Assembly: GCF_001905005.1 (NCBI RefSeq)
Contig: NZ_LWKZ01000004.1
Coordinates: forward strand, 70,094 to 134,093
Reading direction: 5' to 3'
Length of the DNA: 64,000 bases
From: Streptomyces sp. CB02923
Lineage (GTDB): Bacteria > Actinomycetota > Actinomycetes > Streptomycetales > Streptomycetaceae
Below the pieces are notes generated by a model. That model was not told where the DNA came from. It saw nothing but the letters and a program-made list of their open reading frames with translations, and did no database searches. Position 1 is the first letter of the stretch; every line of letters starts with the position of its first letter. Shown one piece after another: positions 61,754 through 64,000 of this stretch. A program made the translations under genes and the position numbers.

Positions 61754-62644
61754 CTAGGAAGCCCGGCCGCACAGGGCCTCGGTGACATCCGCCTCGTGGT
61801 ACCGGGTACGGCCGCCTTGGCTGCGGCGGCGCCATCCCCGCTGGCTGGCGAGCCGGTACACGCTGCCCACAGGTGTCCCCCACAGACGGGAGATGTCGGC
61901 GGCGCTGAGCCATGCCGCAGGCGCGGACGCAGGGGCGGGGGCGGAGTCCGGCCCGGCCGCGGCGCCCGGGGCGGTACCGCTCGCAGCGGCGCGGATACGC
62001 CGCTTCAGCTCCATCAGATGCTCCCCGGACCACCGGTGAGCCGGATCGACCCGGCACCGTATCTCCACCGCGGCCGTGGCGACGCCGGGGCGGATCAGCG
62101 CCTGGAGGGAGCCCGTGCAGCCGGATTCAGGGCACGGGCCGACCGTGATGAGGCGGTGGACGGCGGGATCGGCGACCCGCGAAGCCCTGCGGGCCAGCTT
62201 CCTGATCTCGGTGGCGGCATCCCCTGCGGCGCCGTGCGCCCCGAGCCAGTCCGCGTGCCGGACCAGGAAACCCGACAGCGCCCCCACGGTACGGCGCGGA
62301 GGCGTCACCCGTCGCGCCTGCACCACCGTCCCCGCCCACGAGGCCAGTACCGCCAGGATGTCCGAACGGATGTCGGAAGCGGCAGTGTTCAGGGGGATGC
62401 CGGGCAGCGCACCCCCCGAAGTGCGTTCACGCAGACCTCCGGCGGTGCCGCTCCCGTCGAGCGCCTGCCCGCAGGCGCGGTAGAGCGACGGCAGCCTCTC
62501 CAGATCGGCCACGAGCGCGCTTCGGCAGTCCCGGCACAGCGGGCCCTGCGGTGCCGGTCGGCTCCTCGCGCCCGGCCGTCCGCCGCACTCGGCACCCGGG
62601 CAGCGGACGAAGTCGGACGGTCTGTCGGGCTTGGCCAGCTCCAC
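61754..62644 (-). CDS. Zinc-ribbon and helix-turn-helix protein of unknown function
   Basis: 296 residues. The N-terminus has two Cys pairs, RCPGAECGG (residues 14-20) and PLCRDCRSAL (37-40), forming a probable zinc ribbon; a further pair CPESGC lies near 172. A Pro/Ala-rich linker is followed by a C-terminal helix-turn-helix (WLSAADISRLWGTPVGSVYRLASQRGWRRRSQGGRTRYHEADVTEAL), excisionase/MerR-like. I do not recognise a named family. It is divergent from the ACP gene across 369 bp and could be a cluster-situated regulator. Confidence 0.75.
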   Translation of the reverse strand: MELAKPDRPSDFVRCPGAECGGRPGARSRPAPQGPLCRDCRSALVADLERLPSLYRACGQALDGSGTAGGLRERTSGGALPGIPLNTAASDIRSDILAVLASWAGTVVQARRVTPPRRTVGALSGFLVRHADWLGAHGAAGDAATEIRKLARRASRVADPAVHRLITVGPCPESGCTGSLQALIRPGVATAAVEIRCRVDPAHRWSGEHLMELKRRIRAAASGTAPGAAAGPDSAPAPASAPAAWLSAADISRLWGTPVGSVYRLASQRGWRRRSQGGRTRYHEADVTEALCGRAS

Positions 62645-63013
62645 TGTCGTTCCCTCCGGAAAAGCCTCTGTTGGCAGCGCCTGGTGCTCCCTGACGGGAA
62701 CGTAGCGGGCACGGAAGCGCCCGCGGCGGTTCTCATGATCTTCCTGAAGCTCTTGAAGGACTTCTGTGGACTTTTACATCGCTTGACATTGCTTTATGTC
62801 TATTTCAAGAGACAGCCCTTGACGCAACGATGGGCCCGCGAAGAAGCTATTCACTACGTTCCGGACAGCTGTGTTCAGCTGATTCGGCGGATGATTCAGA
62901 TGGTGCTCCGGCAGCGCCGACCCCAAGGGCGGCAGTTGTCCCCTGCCGGTTCTGGGCACCCTCCTTCTCGAATTCCGAACCGAACTCCACGACTGAATTC
63001 CGACAGGACGACG
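62645..63013. promoter_or_regulatory. Divergent promoter region of the ACP gene
   Basis: About 370 bp and one of the lowest-GC stretches of the window. TTGACA at 62783-62788 is a consensus -35, and a second TTGACG occurs at 62819-62824. TGAAG elements repeat at 62730-62750 (CCTGAAG, CTTGAAG), which could be activator sites; their spacing is irregular. Confidence 0.5.
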
Positions 63014-63289
63014 ATGCCTGCAGACCTCAAGAACTTCACCATCGACGACCTCAAGCGCATTCTGCTCGAAGGGGCAGGCGCCGACGAGAATGTCGACCTC
63101 GAAAACGACATTCTCGATACCGACTTCGAGGCGCTCGGCTACGAGTCGCTCGCGATACTGGAGACAGGCGCCCGGATCGAGCGCGAGTACGCCATCACCC
63201 TGCCCGACGAGCTGCTGACGGAGGCCGCCAATCCGCGCGATCTGATCCATGCCGTGAACGAACAGCTGCGTGCCACGTCGGCCGCCTGA
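63014..63289 (+). CDS. Acyl carrier protein, type II polyketide synthase type
   Basis: 91 residues from ATG 63014 with AGGACG upstream. Sequence includes FTIDDLKRILLEGAGADENVD, then EALGYESLAILETGARIEREYAITLPDELL and the terminal PRDLIHAVNEQL. The phosphopantetheine serine lies in GYESLAILE, the aromatic-PKS version of GxDSL. It carries the growing polyketide chain on a 4'-phosphopantetheine arm. No ketosynthase is in the window, so the cluster must continue to the right or the ACP is separated from its partners. Confidence 0.92.
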   Translation: MPADLKNFTIDDLKRILLEGAGADENVDLENDILDTDFEALGYESLAILETGARIEREYAITLPDELLTEAANPRDLIHAVNEQLRATSAA

Positions 63290-63904
63290 GCACGCCGGGC
63301 AGGACGGACGTGGCGCCACTGCCGTGCACGCCCGTCCCCCGGCGCCCCACGGCGCCCCGGGCAGCAGCATCCGTGGGGCGGCACAGCGGCAGCCGGGAGA
63401 CCGCCGGCCGTGGGCGGATCCGCGGCCGATACGGCAAGGAGAACTTTCCGCGCAACGCGCAACGAGACGCATTGGCGGTACAGGAACAGACCGCCATGCG
63501 CGGGAACGGGCATAGGAGTTCACGACGGGGACGGAACGCGGCAGGCCCCTTTACTCCGTCTTTCCTATCGCACCCCGCCGGACCCTGACCCGCTGTACAG
63601 GAATACCTCCGGAGGAACTACGGTTCGCGCGCCCACTGCCCCCGATACGTCGGGCCGACCGGCCGCCCCGAACTCGCCGCGAACATGCCTCCTGCGTGCT
63701 TTTCTCTCCCGCACAGCCACGGACTGCTGCCCGATTCGGTGAGCGCAGCCGTCGCCGGTGCCGACGCACAACGCGCACCCGGCCGATCGGGCCGAACCGG
63801 AACGCATTCCCGAACAGCACGAACCATGGAATGCGCACGCCTTCGGATACGCAAAGAGTCCTCTTTCAAAAGAGTCGGCAAGCAGCAAGGGAGCGTGCAG
63901 AACT
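63290..63904. other. Intergenic region upstream of the probable carboxylase gene
   Basis: About 615 bp without a convincing gene. Short frames lack family resemblance. A ribosome site AAGGGAG lies 11 nt before the TTG at 63905. A/T content rises near 63850-63910, suggesting a promoter for the next gene. Confidence 0.45.
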
Positions 63905-64000
63905 TTGATCACCGACGACTGCCGGCCCACGGCCCGCGGCCTGCTGGACGAGCTGGCGGAGCTGAAGGCCGAAGCCTGCCGCGGCCCGAGTGAGCGGGCG
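63905..64000 (+). CDS. Probable acyl-CoA carboxylase beta (carboxyltransferase) subunit, 5' end only
   Basis: Only 32 codons lie in the window, read from TTG 63905. The sequence ARGLLDELAELKAEACRGPSERA resembles the N-terminus of actinobacterial AccB/PccB carboxyltransferases (ARGRVAEL...GPSEKA), which precedes the QHAKGKLTARERI motif. In polyketide clusters such subunits make malonyl-CoA. The start codon and function are inferred, because the gene is cut by the window edge. Confidence 0.5.
   Translation, partial: MITDDCRPTARGLLDELAELKAEACRGPSERA

Overview
This is a GC-rich actinobacterial chromosome segment, almost certainly from a Streptomyces. The grounds are dense G/C-ending codons, many GTG and TTG starts, and several gene groups typical of the genus: the folate/ftsH/hpt/tilS/dacB/ppa region, a TipA-type regulator, an XRE/DUF5753 plus DUF397 plus Ser/Thr-kinase-like ATPase group, and a Zur-controlled set of zinc-free ribosomal proteins. 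No rRNA, tRNA, CRISPR array, transposase or integrase was found.

Layout. (1) 1-15.2 kb is conserved core. Leftward genes encode a DUF3180 membrane protein (cut by the window edge), folK, folB, an NTF2-like protein, folP, a DUF2156 membrane protein, folE, ftsH, hpt, tilS, a DUF2342 metalloprotease and dacB; a rightward esterase is inserted, and ppa runs rightward at the end. Together these cover tetrahydrofolate synthesis (GTP to dihydropteroate), membrane proteolysis, purine salvage, tRNA-Ile lysidine formation and peptidoglycan trimming. (2) 15.2-31.3 kb is mixed: ThrE- and LysE-type exporters, a DedA protein, a complete tipA locus with its promoter and internal TipAS start, an O-methyltransferase with an iron-box-like site, WrbA, glutamate decarboxylase, a PadR/VOC pair sharing a palindrome, DinB, aldehyde dehydrogenase and a whiJ/abaA-like regulatory group. 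(3) 31.6-34.2 kb is a zinc-starvation island: S18, a COG0523 protein lacking its P-loop lysine, L31 type B and L33 on one strand, L28 and S14 on the other, with a Zur-like box between. (4) 34.3-47.4 kb holds hydrolases (Uma2, nitrilase, two alpha/beta hydrolases, GDPD, metallo-beta-lactamase fold, AtzG-like plus amidase), a shortened family-A DNA polymerase, DeoR/RidA, an arylamine N-acetyltransferase and a TetR gene whose palindrome recurs at the amidase/MBL promoter. (5) 47.4-55.6 kb is a cell-surface/secretome block: acyltransferase, a trypsin-fold FG-GAP protein lacking catalytic His and Ser, a small secreted protein, and a 1180-residue secreted ALF-repeat coiled-coil protein translationally coupled to a 145-residue membrane-anchored protein. 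(6) 56.3-64.0 kb approaches a type II polyketide cluster: a frameshifted flavin/F420 oxidoreductase gene, an OmpR-family response regulator without a kinase, a FrnE-like DsbA protein, MFS exporter, quinone oxidoreductase, TetR, a zinc-ribbon/HTH protein, a polyketide-type acyl carrier protein and the first codons of a probable acyl-CoA carboxylase beta subunit.

The most interesting items are the ALF-repeat protein with its overlapping membrane partner, the degenerate COG0523 protein in the zinc island, the pseudo-protease, and the paired TetR operators. In-frame and intergenic tandem repeats are unusually frequent.
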